Positions 16,214 through 25,157 of a DNA stretch of 64,000 bases are shown here, in pieces. Positions within the stretch are counted from its first letter, which is position 1; every line of letters begins with the position of its first letter. The translations under genes were made by a program, and so were the position numbers. The notes below the pieces were generated by a model. That model saw only the letters and a list, made by a program, of their open reading frames with translations, made no database searches and was not told the origin of the DNA. Origin of the DNA: Bacteroidales bacterium (lineage in GTDB: Bacteria; Bacteroidota; Bacteroidia; Bacteroidales; F082); assembly GCA_024400425.1 (NCBI GenBank), contig JAKSMV010000001.1, positions 62,001-126,000 on the forward strand, given 5' to 3'.

Positions 16214-16936
16214 TCATTCTGACAGCATGTTCCATGTTTTTTCGGCTGATAATTGCTCGGCACCTTTGATGGAAAAATCACAGGAATCGGCATAAGGCTC
16301 GTCGTCGATAAAGATTTGGACGTGGAAAAACTTTCTGTTGTTTTCTTTTGAGGTGTTAATCAGCCTAAAATCGACGTGGTGTTTATGTTTCTGCCCCCAT
16401 TCGAGAAGTTTGCTCTTGAAGTTGACATCGGTTTGCTCGAGTTGGTCGAGGTCGATGTGAATGCGGATGATTCGGTTGATGATGGTTTTTTTGGTGAATT
16501 CAAATCCCTTGTCGAGATAAATGGCACCCATGAGCGCTTCGAAAGTATTGCCGCCCAGCGACTTGAAACCAGTGTTGTCGCTATTGTCGTGGTTATATCT
16601 AATGTAATTGTCGAAGCCGAGTTTTTGCGAGAGCTTGTTGAGCGATGCACGACTTACGATACGCGACCGCATCTCGGTAAGGAAGCCTTCTTGTTGAGTA
16701 GGATAGGTATGGAATAGATAATCGGCAACGGCTATTTCAAGCACTGCATCGCCAAGATATTCAAGTCGCTCGTTGGAGAGCTTGAACTTGTCGTTGTTCG
16801 AGATGGTCGATTTGTGGGTAAAGGCCAGCTGATAAAGGACAATATTGTTGGGATAGAACCCCAAAATGTTCTTGATGTAGCGTGAAAGTTGCTTGTCGGT
16901 CGATTTGCGATAAGCCAGAAGGTCTCGGATATACAT
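16214..16936 (-). CDS. rnc: Ribonuclease III
   Basis: RNase III cleaves double-stranded RNA in rRNA maturation and mRNA turnover. The 240 residues hold the signature NERLEYLGDAVLE at 55-67 and the second catalytic block NTFEALMGAIYLD at 130-142, followed by a C-terminal double-stranded RNA-binding region (about 165-235). The position equal to E. coli Asp114 is Asn130 here; the neighbouring Glu is kept. The start shares one base with the fabF stop (TAATG), so translation is coupled to fabF. The order acpP, fabF, rnc is widely conserved. Family identity is secure. Confidence 0.95.
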   Translation of the reverse strand: MYIRDLLAYRKSTDKQLSRYIKNILGFYPNNIVLYQLAFTHKSTISNNDKFKLSNERLEYLGDAVLEIAVADYLFHTYPTQQEGFLTEMRSRIVSRASLNKLSQKLGFDNYIRYNHDNSDNTGFKSLGGNTFEALMGAIYLDKGFEFTKKTIINRIIRIHIDLDQLEQTDVNFKSKLLEWGQKHKHHVDFRLINTSKENNRKFFHVQIFIDDEPYADSCDFSIKGAEQLSAEKTWNMLSE

Positions 16937-18189
16937 TATGCCTCGAATTTTTTGAAAATCAAGGTAGCGTTTTGTCCGCCAAATCCGAAGGCGTTCGACA
17001 TGGCATAAGTGATGTTGCGTTGACGGGCCTTGTTGAAGGTGAAATCGAGGCGGCTGTCGATTTGCGGGTCGTCATCGAAATGGTTGATGGTTGGAGGAAT
17101 AATGCCGTTGTCGATGGCCAAAATGGTGGCTATCGACTCGACGGCTCCAGCGCCACCTAGGAGGTGACCCGTCATTGACTTGGTTGAGTTGAGGCTGATG
17201 TTGTAGGCGTGCTCGCCGAACACTTCCTTGATGGCCAGTGGCTCAACGATGTCGCCCGACGGTGTCGATGTACCGTGGGTGTTGATGTGTTCGATGGCTT
17301 CAGGTTGCAGGCCGGCGTCTTTTAGTGCCCGTTCCATGCTGAGTTTGGCACCGAGGCCTTCGGGATGCGGTGCTGTGATGTGATATGCATCGCCAGAAGC
17401 ACCTCCACCGACGATTTCGGCATAAATCTTCGCGCCTCTTGCAATGGCGTGTTCCATTTCTTCGACGACGATGCCGCCTCCGCCTTCGCCCATGACGAAA
17501 CCGTCGCGGTTGAGGTCGAAGGGACGTGAAGCAGTTAAAGGATCATCATTGCGTGTTGAAAGGGCTTTCATCGAGTTGAAGCCTCCCACGCCGCATTCGC
17601 CAATGGCAGCTTCCGAACCGCCTGCTATGATGACGGTGGCTTGTCCGAATCTCACATGATTGAAAGCTTCGATGATGGCGTTGGCCGACGAGGCACAAGC
17701 CGACACCGTAGCGAAATTTGGACCATGAAAACCATGTCGGATGGAGATGAGGCCAGCCGGCAGGTTGATGATCATCTTGGGGATGAAAAAAGGACTGAAG
17801 CGCGGTGTCCCATCGCCTTCGGCGTGTTCCATGACTCCTGAATAAAGGTTGGCTATGCCACCAATGCCCGAGGTCCAAATCACGCCAACTTCATTGAAAT
17901 CGGTATTTTCGGTTGTGATTCCTGAATCGGCAATGGCTTCTTCGGCTGCGATTTGGCCGAATTGCGAAAAGAGGTCGTATTTCCGCACGTCCTTCTTGTC
18001 AAAGAAGTTGAGTGGGTCGTAGTTCTTGACCTCGCAGGCAAAATGTGTCTTGAATAAGGAAGAATCGAAACGGGTTATTTCAGCCGATCCACTGACTCCA
18101 TTGATTAAACTAGTCCAAAACTCATTGACCGTATTTCCAATAGGAGTTATGGCACCTAAACCAGTAATGACAACCCGTTTCGATTCCAT
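16936..18189 (-). CDS. fabF: 3-oxoacyl-ACP synthase II (KAS II)
   Basis: FabF elongates acyl-ACP with malonyl-ACP in type II fatty-acid synthesis. The 417 residues start MESKRVVITGLGAITPIGN and contain the nucleophile cysteine in TVSACASSANAI (around 160-171), the first catalytic His in HINTHGTSTPSGD (around 303-315) and the second in STKSMTGHLLGGAGA (around 333-347). Thr-Gly-His and Gly-rich C-terminal NAFGFGGQNATLIF complete the thiolase fold. acpP lies 25 nt upstream and rnc overlaps downstream, so acyl carrier and condensing enzyme are made from one transcript. Confidence 0.97.
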   Translation of the reverse strand: MESKRVVITGLGAITPIGNTVNEFWTSLINGVSGSAEITRFDSSLFKTHFACEVKNYDPLNFFDKKDVRKYDLFSQFGQIAAEEAIADSGITTENTDFNEVGVIWTSGIGGIANLYSGVMEHAEGDGTPRFSPFFIPKMIINLPAGLISIRHGFHGPNFATVSACASSANAIIEAFNHVRFGQATVIIAGGSEAAIGECGVGGFNSMKALSTRNDDPLTASRPFDLNRDGFVMGEGGGGIVVEEMEHAIARGAKIYAEIVGGGASGDAYHITAPHPEGLGAKLSMERALKDAGLQPEAIEHINTHGTSTPSGDIVEPLAIKEVFGEHAYNISLNSTKSMTGHLLGGAGAVESIATILAIDNGIIPPTINHFDDDPQIDSRLDFTFNKARQRNITYAMSNAFGFGGQNATLIFKKFEA

Positions 18190-18214
18190 GAATTTTTAGA
18201 TTATTGTAAAAAAA

Positions 18215-18457
18215 TCAGTTGGCTTCGCGGATTTTCTCGACCAGTCTGACAACGTCGCCAACAGTGGTGATACCTTCTTGTTGGTCGTCAGGAATGGAAA
18301 TGTTGAAAGCCTTTTCAAATTCCATCATCAGTTCAACGGTGTCCAATGAATCGGCACCCAAATCGTTGGTGAAGCTGGCTTCCATCGTCACTTCAGATGG
18401 ATCAACGCCGAGTTTTTCAGCAATAATCGGTACAATTTCGTTTAGAATTTCTGCCAT
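18215..18457 (-). CDS. acpP: Acyl carrier protein
   Basis: A small acidic four-helix protein that carries growing acyl chains on 4'-phosphopantetheine. From the ATG at 18457 it is 80 residues. The attachment serine is Ser37 in the DSL motif of [21 protein letters not shown] three codons upstream (18466) would give 83 residues, but the ATG gives the usual MAEILNEI start. It is the first gene of acpP-fabF-rnc, 25 nt ahead of fabF, and is divergent from polA across a 136-nt region. Confidence 0.97.
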   Translation of the reverse strand: MAEILNEIVPIIAEKLGVDPSEVTMEASFTNDLGADSLDTVELMMEFEKAFNISIPDDQQEGITTVGDVVRLVEKIREAN

Positions 18458-18487
18458 AGTTTTCAATTTTTTGAGTTTTCAAAGTTG

Positions 18488-18495
18488 CAAAAATA
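18488..18495 (-). promoter_or_regulatory. Promoter -7 element for acpP-fabF-rnc
   Basis: The minus strand reads TATTTTTG, 31 nt before the acpP ATG. A minus-strand TTTG lies 15 nt further upstream (plus-strand CAAA 18511-18514), somewhat close for a -33 element. This is the only consensus match in the acpP-polA gap for this direction. Confidence 0.5.
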
Positions 18496-18593
18496 CGACT
18501 TTTTTACATTCAAACATCATTTTTTGCTTTTTTCGCTTGTTTCTTTCTCGTTTGTCTTTATTCTTTGTATTTTTACAACATCAAACTAATGGT

Positions 18594-21434
18594 ATGGAAA
18601 ACGACAATAAGAAACTGTTTCTTCTCGATGCATACGCATTGATTTATAGGGCTTTCTTTGCATTAAACAAGAATCCGAGAATCAATTCAAAGGGCCTCAA
18701 TACCTCGGCGGTGATGGGTTTTTTGAACTCGCTTTACGAAATCCTGAAAAACGAAAATCCTTCACATATCGGTGTGGCTTTCGATGTGGCTGGATGTGTT
18801 GGTCGCCAGCAAGAGTTTTCTGATTATAAGGCCAACCGAGAAAAGATGCCTGACGATTTGCGTGAATCTATACCTTATATAATAAGGCTTGTCGAGGCAT
18901 TCAACATTCCGGTTTTCGGTGTGGAAGGCTACGAGGCTGATGATGTTATCGGTACGCTTTCGCGAAAGGCCGAGAAAGCGGGTTTTGTCACCTACATGAT
19001 GACTCCCGACAAGGATTTTGGCCAACTTGTCACCAATAAGGTCTTCATGTATAAGCCTGCCAAGTTTGGTGAGCCAGCACAAGTTTGGGGGCCGAAAGAA
19101 GTGTGTGAACGCTATGGCATCAGAGAGCCTCGACAACTGATTGATATTCTTGGTCTTTGGGGTGATGCTGCCGACAATATTCCGGGCATTCCGGGCATCG
19201 GCGAGAAGACCGCAGCTACTTTGGTCGGGAAATACGGCAGTGTGGAAAATCTCATTGCTCATGCCGATGAATTGAAGGGCAAACAGAAAGAAAACGTCAT
19301 TGAATTTGCCGAACAGGGACTGATGTCGAAGATGCTGGCAACCATCAATTTGGAAGTGCCTGTCGATTTTGACGAGGAAGAACTGAAACGCAAGGAACCT
19401 AATATTCCCGCGCTGATGGCCTTGTTTGAGGAACTGGAATTCAAGACTTTCGCCAAACGATTCTTGGACGACTATAAGACGACACATGCCAATGTTGAAG
19501 TGCCTGCCATTCCGACTCCTGTTGTGGCTGAAAAAGTCCAGAAACCCGTGCCAAAGGATGGACAATTCGATTTGTTTGACCAAACTGATAACGAGGTCGG
19601 CGACCTTTTCTCGTTTTCTGAAAAAGATTCGGCAAAGACGGTTGCTCATGATTATCAACTTGTTGAAAGTGAAGAAGAGATTGAAAGATTAGTCAGTCAG
19701 CTATTGCCTTTTTCCCATATTGTTTTCGACACCGAAACCACGAGTACGGATGTGTATTCTGCCGAGCTGGTGGGTGTTTCGCTTTGCGTGAAAGCGCACG
19801 AGGCTTGGTATTTGCCCATGCCCGAGCAGAAAGAGGCTTGCCAAAATCGGCTTGCCTTGCTGAAACCGCTTTTGGAAGACGAAAAGCGCTTGAAAATCGG
19901 ACAGAATCTGAAATATGACATTTCCATGCTTCAGCAATATGGTGTTTCGGTCAACGGGCCATTGTTCGACACGATGATTGCACATTATCTGCTTGAACCC
20001 GAATTGCGCCACAATATGGACTATCTCGCCGAGGCTTACCTTAATTATTTGACCATCCCGATTGAAGACTTGATTGGTAGGGGACGCACTCAAAAAACCA
20101 TGCGCGAAGTGCCTATCGATAAGGTCGTTGAATATGCTTCGGAAGATGCCGACATCACTTTCCAACTTTATCAGAAGCTGCTGCCTTTGCTCAAAGAAAA
20201 TGGGGTTGAGAAGTTGTTTTACGATATAGAAATGCCACTTGTTCCCGTGCTGAGCCAGATGGAAGCCAATGGTGTGAAGATTGATAATCTTGGCTTGCAG
20301 CAGGTTAGTGAAGAATTTGGGAAAGAGATACAAAATATTGAAAACCAGATTTATGAATCGGCTGGAATGCAGTTCAATATCGCTTCGCCTCGTCAGTTGG
20401 GTGAAGTCTTGTTTGAGAAACTGAAGATAGATGCAAAGGCGAAAAAGACCAAAACGGGTCAATATGCCACAGGCGAGGACGTGCTCCAAAAACTGGTCGA
20501 TAAGCATCCTATCGTCAAGCAGGTTTTGGATTATCGTTCGTTCACCAAGTTGAAATCTACTTATCTTGATGCGCTTCCGGCACTTGTCAATTCACGTGAT
20601 GGCTTTATACATACATCATATAATCAAGCAGTTACGGCAACTGGTCGGTTGAGTTCGAATAACCCTAACTTGCAAAATATTCCTGTCCGTACCGAAAATG
20701 GCCGTGAGATTCGGCGCGCCTTTGTGCCACGCAGCAGCGAATACACCTTGCTGGCCGCCGACTATTCACAAATTGAGTTGCGCATTATCGCTCACCTCAG
20801 TGGCGATCCGGTCATGGTAGAAGATTTCCGTTTGGGTCACGACATCCATGCTGCAACGGCTGCCAAGGTGTTTCATGTGCCGTTGGAGGAAGTCACAAAG
20901 CAGCAACGTAGCCGTGCCAAGGCGGTGAATTTCGGCATTATTTACGGCATGTCGGCTTTCGGTTTGGCCGAACGCATGGAACTTTCGCGTCACGAAGCGG
21001 CTGAAATCATCAAGAACTACTTTGAGGAATATGCTGGTATCAAGGAATACATGGACCGCAGCATTGCTCTTGCGAAGGAAAAAGGCTATGCCGAGACCAT
21101 TTTGGGCCGTCGCCGCTATCTTCGCGACATCAACGGGTCGAACAGCGTGGTGCGAGGCTTTGCCGAACGCAATGCCATCAATGCGCCCATTCAAGGCAGT
21201 TCAGCCGATATGATTAAGATTGCCATGATTGGCATCCATCAGGAAATGAAGAAGTTGCAAATGCAGTCGAAGATGATTCTGCAAGTGCACGATGAATTGG
21301 TTTTCGATGCTCATCTCGATGAGATTGAAACATTGAAAGCCATTGTGAACGACAAGATGGTGAATGCCATGCCATTGTCGGTTCCTGTTGTCGTGGAAAT
21401 CAATACGGGCGACAATTGGCTGGAGGCACATTGA
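18594..21434 (+). CDS. polA: DNA polymerase I
   Basis: Pol I fills gaps and removes primers in replication and repair. The protein is 946 residues from the ATG at 18594 (MENDNKKLFLLDAYALIYRAFFA). The 5' nuclease domain spans about 1-290 with EGYEADDVIGTL and MTPDKDFGQLV, followed by a Pro-rich linker. The 3'-5' exonuclease domain keeps the DxE of FDTETTSTD and later YASEDADITFQLY, so proofreading is probably active. The polymerase domain has TATGRLSSNNPNLQNIP, LAADYSQIELRI and motif C LQVHDELVFD. The open frame runs further upstream across acpP antisense, but that part is not credible. Confidence 0.96.
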   Translation: MENDNKKLFLLDAYALIYRAFFALNKNPRINSKGLNTSAVMGFLNSLYEILKNENPSHIGVAFDVAGCVGRQQEFSDYKANREKMPDDLRESIPYIIRLVEAFNIPVFGVEGYEADDVIGTLSRKAEKAGFVTYMMTPDKDFGQLVTNKVFMYKPAKFGEPAQVWGPKEVCERYGIREPRQLIDILGLWGDAADNIPGIPGIGEKTAATLVGKYGSVENLIAHADELKGKQKENVIEFAEQGLMSKMLATINLEVPVDFDEEELKRKEPNIPALMALFEELEFKTFAKRFLDDYKTTHANVEVPAIPTPVVAEKVQKPVPKDGQFDLFDQTDNEVGDLFSFSEKDSAKTVAHDYQLVESEEEIERLVSQLLPFSHIVFDTETTSTDVYSAELVGVSLCVKAHEAWYLPMPEQKEACQNRLALLKPLLEDEKRLKIGQNLKYDISMLQQYGVSVNGPLFDTMIAHYLLEPELRHNMDYLAEAYLNYLTIPIEDLIGRGRTQKTMREVPIDKVVEYASEDADITFQLYQKLLPLLKENGVEKLFYDIEMPLVPVLSQMEANGVKIDNLGLQQVSEEFGKEIQNIENQIYESAGMQFNIASPRQLGEVLFEKLKIDAKAKKTKTGQYATGEDVLQKLVDKHPIVKQVLDYRSFTKLKSTYLDALPALVNSRDGFIHTSYNQAVTATGRLSSNNPNLQNIPVRTENGREIRRAFVPRSSEYTLLAADYSQIELRIIAHLSGDPVMVEDFRLGHDIHAATAAKVFHVPLEEVTKQQRSRAKAVNFGIIYGMSAFGLAERMELSRHEAAEIIKNYFEEYAGIKEYMDRSIALAKEKGYAETILGRRRYLRDINGSNSVVRGFAERNAINAPIQGSSADMIKIAMIGIHQEMKKLQMQSKMILQVHDELVFDAHLDEIETLKAIVNDKMVNAMPLSVPVVVEINTGDNWLEAH

Positions 21435-21442
21435 TTTTTTAT

Positions 21443-21450
21443 TACTTTTG
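21443..21450 (+). promoter_or_regulatory. Promoter -7 element for dnaG (TACTTTTG)
   Basis: TACTTTTG, identical to the meaB element, lies 8 nt after the polA stop and 17 nt before the dnaG ATG. It would allow dnaG to be transcribed apart from polA. The -33 position is not convincing. Confidence 0.45.
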
Positions 21451-21467
21451 CAGTCAAAATTTCAATC

Positions 21468-23423
21468 ATGGCCATTCCAAGGGAAATAGTTGAACAGATA
21501 TTGCAAGCTGCTCGTATTGAGGAGGTTGTGAGTGAATTTGTCACGCTCAAGAAACGTGGCGCCAATCTGATTGGCTGTTGCCCGTTCCATAATGAGAAAA
21601 CGCCGTCGTTCAATGTGAATCCGGCGCGAAACATCTTCAAGTGCTTCGGTTGCGGCAAGGCAGGCGATTCGGCCAAGTTCCTTATGGAGCACGAACATCT
21701 GACCTATCCTGAGGCATTGCGCTATCTCGCCAAGAAATACAACATCAAAATCGAGGAGCGTGAAGCTACTGCCGAGGAAATTGCAGCGCAAACCGAGCGC
21801 GAACGGATGTTCAACATCAACGAGTTTGCTGATAAGTATTTCGTTGATACACTTTGGAATACAGAAGAAGGAAAGACCATTGGATTGGAATATTTTCGCG
21901 AGCGCGGCTTCCTCAATCCTATCATTGAGCAATTTCACTTGGGCTATAGTCCCGCGAAATGGGACGCATTCACCGAATATGCCAAGCAAAATGGCTATTC
22001 CGATGAGCTTTTGGAAAAGATAGGTTTGTCCATCAAAGGCAACAAAGGGCTTTATGACCGCTATCATGGCCGTGTGATGTTCCCCATACAGAACCTCACG
22101 GGCAAGGTGATAGGTTTTGGTGGCCGAATCTTGGTGAACGACCCGGAAAAGAAAAGCCCGAAATACCAGAACTCGCCCGAATCGGAGATTTATGACAAGA
22201 AGCAGACGCTTTACGGTATCTTCCAGGCGCGCAGCGCGATAGCCAAGCTTGACGAGTGCATTCTTGTGGAAGGCTATTTCGATGTGTTGCGTATGCATCA
22301 GGTTGGCATTGAGAATGTTGTGGCCAGTTCTGGAACCTCGCTTACCATTGAGCAAATTCGGTTGGTGAAGCGCTACACGAGCAATATCACCATGCTTTAT
22401 GATGGTGATGCGGCGGGCATCCATGCTGCCATTCGTGGCACCGACATGATTTTGGCCGAAGGCATGAATGTGCGCGTGGTAGTGCTGCCTCCTGAACACG
22501 ATCCTGACACATTTGCCAAGGATTTTCCGCTTGATTATGTGCAGAATTATCTGAAAACCAATGCGAAGGACTTCATCCGATTCAAGACGGAGCTTTTGAT
22601 GAAGGATGCCGAGAACGACCCCATCAAGCGTGGACAAATGGTGCGCGACATTGTGGAAACCATCTCGGTGGTGCCCGATAGCATCTTTCGCATCAGTTAT
22701 GTGAAGGAATGCAGCCGCTTGCTCGACATGCCTGAACAGACGCTTATCAACGAGTTGAACAAATTGTTGCGCGTCAAGTTCAAGAAGTCGTTGGGACCTG
22801 AAGGCGATTCGGTTCCTGAAGTCAATGTGGTGTCGGAAAAGCAGGAAGAGCCTATAGAAGAGCAATTACCGGCAGGCTATTATCAAGAGCGCGAACTCGT
22901 GAAGCAGCTTTTGCTATATGGCAGCAAAATCATCACCGATGAGCGCGAAGAGGAAGATGGAACTAAGATCCTGGAACAGCTCACGGTGGCGCAATTCATC
23001 ATCGACGACCTCAAGATGAATGGGTTTTTGTTTAAAGACCCGATTAACCAAAAGATTTTCGATATTTTCGACCGTGCCATCGATGAAAATAACTTTCCTG
23101 ATAACCAGTTTTTTGTTTCAAACGAAGATGCCGGAATAGCGAATCTGGCTGCCGATTTGCTTTCAACACCTTATAGGCTTGATGGATGGAAGAACAAGGG
23201 CATTTTTGTGAAGACGGAAGAAGACGTGCTGAAAATCAATGCCTTGATGTCGATTGAACGCTACAAAGACCTCATCCTTGAAGAGCGTTGCAAGCAAGTG
23301 GAAGAAGAGCTGAAAACAGCTACTGACGAAGCCGACATTTTGATTCTTCTCAAGCAAAAGAAGAACCTTGATGTTTTGCGTACTCAAATCAACCGCGAAC
23401 TCGGAATCGTGATTGCAAAATGA
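21468..23423 (+). CDS. dnaG: DNA primase
   Basis: DnaG makes RNA primers at the replication fork. The 651 residues show the N-terminal CHC2 zinc ribbon: Cys and His in CCPFHNEKTPSF and the pair in FKCFGCGKAGD (about 40-65). The central TOPRIM catalytic core has the acidic residues in CILVEGYFDVL and MLYDGDAAGI. The C-terminal third (about 430-650) is helical and would bind the DnaB helicase. The gene sits 33 nt after polA with its own possible promoter. Identification is secure. Confidence 0.96.
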   Translation: MAIPREIVEQILQAARIEEVVSEFVTLKKRGANLIGCCPFHNEKTPSFNVNPARNIFKCFGCGKAGDSAKFLMEHEHLTYPEALRYLAKKYNIKIEEREATAEEIAAQTERERMFNINEFADKYFVDTLWNTEEGKTIGLEYFRERGFLNPIIEQFHLGYSPAKWDAFTEYAKQNGYSDELLEKIGLSIKGNKGLYDRYHGRVMFPIQNLTGKVIGFGGRILVNDPEKKSPKYQNSPESEIYDKKQTLYGIFQARSAIAKLDECILVEGYFDVLRMHQVGIENVVASSGTSLTIEQIRLVKRYTSNITMLYDGDAAGIHAAIRGTDMILAEGMNVRVVVLPPEHDPDTFAKDFPLDYVQNYLKTNAKDFIRFKTELLMKDAENDPIKRGQMVRDIVETISVVPDSIFRISYVKECSRLLDMPEQTLINELNKLLRVKFKKSLGPEGDSVPEVNVVSEKQEEPIEEQLPAGYYQERELVKQLLLYGSKIITDEREEEDGTKILEQLTVAQFIIDDLKMNGFLFKDPINQKIFDIFDRAIDENNFPDNQFFVSNEDAGIANLAADLLSTPYRLDGWKNKGIFVKTEEDVLKINALMSIERYKDLILEERCKQVEEELKTATDEADILILLKQKKNLDVLRTQINRELGIVIAK

Positions 23424-23518
23424 GCCTATTTAAAGGTATTCCTGAATAATTTACCCTTTTGGTTATCCGTTTATCCGGCAAAAAGCCGTTACTTTGCATT
23501 CCCAAAATCGTTTGAAAG

Positions 23519-24373
23519 ATGTTTACCGTGCGAAAGAGATGGCGTGTTCCTGCCGGAGTGGAACCTACTGCATTGGATAGAAAAGTGATGGCTTTTGAAA
23601 GTCGTGGTGTGTTGGTGCCTAAACGTTCACTGATACGCACGCCTGAAGAGATTGAAGGCATTCGCCAGAGTGGTGTCATCAATACGGCCATCCTTGATTT
23701 GGTGGGTGAGAACATCCATGCGGGAATGAGTACGCTCGAAATCGACGAAATGGTGCATAAATACACTATCGAGCATGGCGCCATTCCGGCTTGCCTCAAT
23801 TACGAAGGCTTCCCGAAAAGCGTTTGCACCTCCATCAACGAGGTGGTTTGCCATGGCATCCCTTCGGCTAAGGAAATCCTCAAGGAAGGCGACATCATCA
23901 ATGTGGATTGCACTACCATCTTGAATGGATTCTATGCCGATGCTTCACGAATGTTCATCATCGGGAAGACGACACCACAGAAGGAAAAACTGGTGCGTGT
24001 GGCTAAGGAATGTCTTGAAATCGGTATGGAAGCAGCCAAGCCTTGGACTTGCGTTGGCGACATTGGCAATGCCATCGAGAAACATGCTCACAAGAACGGT
24101 TTCAGTGTGGTGCGCGACCTTTGTGGTCATGGCGTGGGCGTGAAGTTTCACGACGATCCCGAAGTGCTTCACTATGGTAAGAAAGGCGTCGGAATGCTTC
24201 TCGTGCCTGGCATGGTGTTCACTATCGAGCCGATGATCAATATGGGCACATGGAAAGTATTCATCGATTCAGCCGATGGCTGGACGGTTGTCACCGAAGA
24301 CGAATTGCCCTCAGCGCAATGGGAGCACACCTTCCTCGTCACCGAGACGGGACTGGAAATCCTGACGCATTAA
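23519..24373 (+). CDS. map: Methionine aminopeptidase, type I
   Basis: It removes the initiator methionine from new proteins. The metal-binding residues are all visible: Asp in NVDCTTILNGFYADASRMF (two Asp), His in LCGHGVGVKFHDDPEV, Glu in FTIEPMI and Glu in VTEDELPSAQWEHTFLVTE. The frame from the ATG at 23519 gives 284 residues, about 25-30 more than the usual core. The extra N-terminus (MFTVRKRWRVPAGVEP) has no known role. Starting at the internal ATG at 23588 would give 261 residues and may be the true start. The gene is 13 nt from a convergent phosphatase gene. Confidence 0.93.
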   Translation: MFTVRKRWRVPAGVEPTALDRKVMAFESRGVLVPKRSLIRTPEEIEGIRQSGVINTAILDLVGENIHAGMSTLEIDEMVHKYTIEHGAIPACLNYEGFPKSVCTSINEVVCHGIPSAKEILKEGDIINVDCTTILNGFYADASRMFIIGKTTPQKEKLVRVAKECLEIGMEAAKPWTCVGDIGNAIEKHAHKNGFSVVRDLCGHGVGVKFHDDPEVLHYGKKGVGMLLVPGMVFTIEPMINMGTWKVFIDSADGWTVVTEDELPSAQWEHTFLVTETGLEILTH

Positions 24374-24386
24374 AACTGGTTGCAAA

Positions 24387-25130
24387 TCACTTGTTTCTCA
24401 ATTCTTTAAGTTCCTCTTTGGCAAGGTTCATCAGTTTGATGAATTCCTTGTCCGAAACTATTTTTGCAAAAGTGACGCTTGCAGCCATACGGCCTGCATC
24501 CACATCACTTTGGTAATGATAGCCGACGATGACTCTGCTCTGTCCAAGTTCGTATCCGAGATGGATGATGTCGTATTCGTGTTCGTCGTCGATTGCAGTC
24601 AGGGCGAGCGCCATGGTCCAGGCCATGGTAGAGTGTCCCGAAGGATAGGAACTATATTTTCCAAGCGTCTCTTCCTCTTCAGGAATGCTGGAATGTTCTC
24701 CGAAACGTCTGAACGGACGTTGGCGTTCGAAACTGCCTTTGGCTTTCATGATGCCTTGGCCTGTGTAATTGCCAACTGCTTTCATGTATTGGACAATGGC
24801 AGGCGTGTTTTCCTCACTCAAATTCACTTCCATGGCTTCTCCGAATATTTCAAGAAAGTAATCGAATTGAATATTGGCATCAGCGATGGCCTGTTTTCCT
24901 CGCTCGCTGTCTCTCAACATTTTGCCTCGTTGATAAAGAATTGAATCGTTGAAGAAGGCTTCTGTGTCTTCAAAAGCAGGAAATCCGGGAAGGAACTTGG
25001 CCGCTTCGGGAATAGTAGCTGTTATTTCACCGACTTTGTCAAGATTGTTTTTTGTGGTGCTTTGTTTGTGTGCATTGCAACCTTGAAGCAGTAAAAAAGA
25101 AATGAATACTAATGTTTTGGTGAATTTCAT
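24387..25130 (-). CDS. Exported class A acid phosphatase (PAP2 family)
   Basis: A 247-residue predicted lipoprotein (signal peptide with LLLQGC, Cys at about 18). The PAP2 phosphatase triad is complete: KGSFERQRPF (KX6RP), SYPSGHST (PSGH, catalytic His) and SRVIVGYHYQSDVDAGR (SRX5HX3D, nucleophile His). This pattern matches class A non-specific acid phosphatases, which act in the periplasm and release phosphate from monoesters. It is a single gene convergent with map; the downstream exonuclease-family gene on the same strand begins well upstream at 26456 and ends 27 nt before this gene's start, so they could share a transcript. Confidence 0.9.
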   Translation of the reverse strand: MKFTKTLVFISFLLLQGCNAHKQSTTKNNLDKVGEITATIPEAAKFLPGFPAFEDTEAFFNDSILYQRGKMLRDSERGKQAIADANIQFDYFLEIFGEAMEVNLSEENTPAIVQYMKAVGNYTGQGIMKAKGSFERQRPFRRFGEHSSIPEEEETLGKYSSYPSGHSTMAWTMALALTAIDDEHEYDIIHLGYELGQSRVIVGYHYQSDVDAGRMAASVTFAKIVSDKEFIKLMNLAKEELKELRNK

Positions 25131-25157
25131 GGTGTCTTGTTTTACTCTTGTATAGAA

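Noticed and set aside
18219-18593. Upstream extension of the polA frame by 125 codons
   Set aside because: It runs antisense to acpP and through the divergent promoter region; Pol I normally starts at MENDNKKLFLL.
21462-22865. 467-codon open frame antisense to dnaG
   Set aside because: It lies wholly within dnaG, has no recognisable domains and follows from the codon bias of the real gene.
23470-23500. Possible hairpin and promoter before map
   Set aside because: The stem is only about five base pairs and TTACTTTG breaks the second position of the consensus, so neither was listed.
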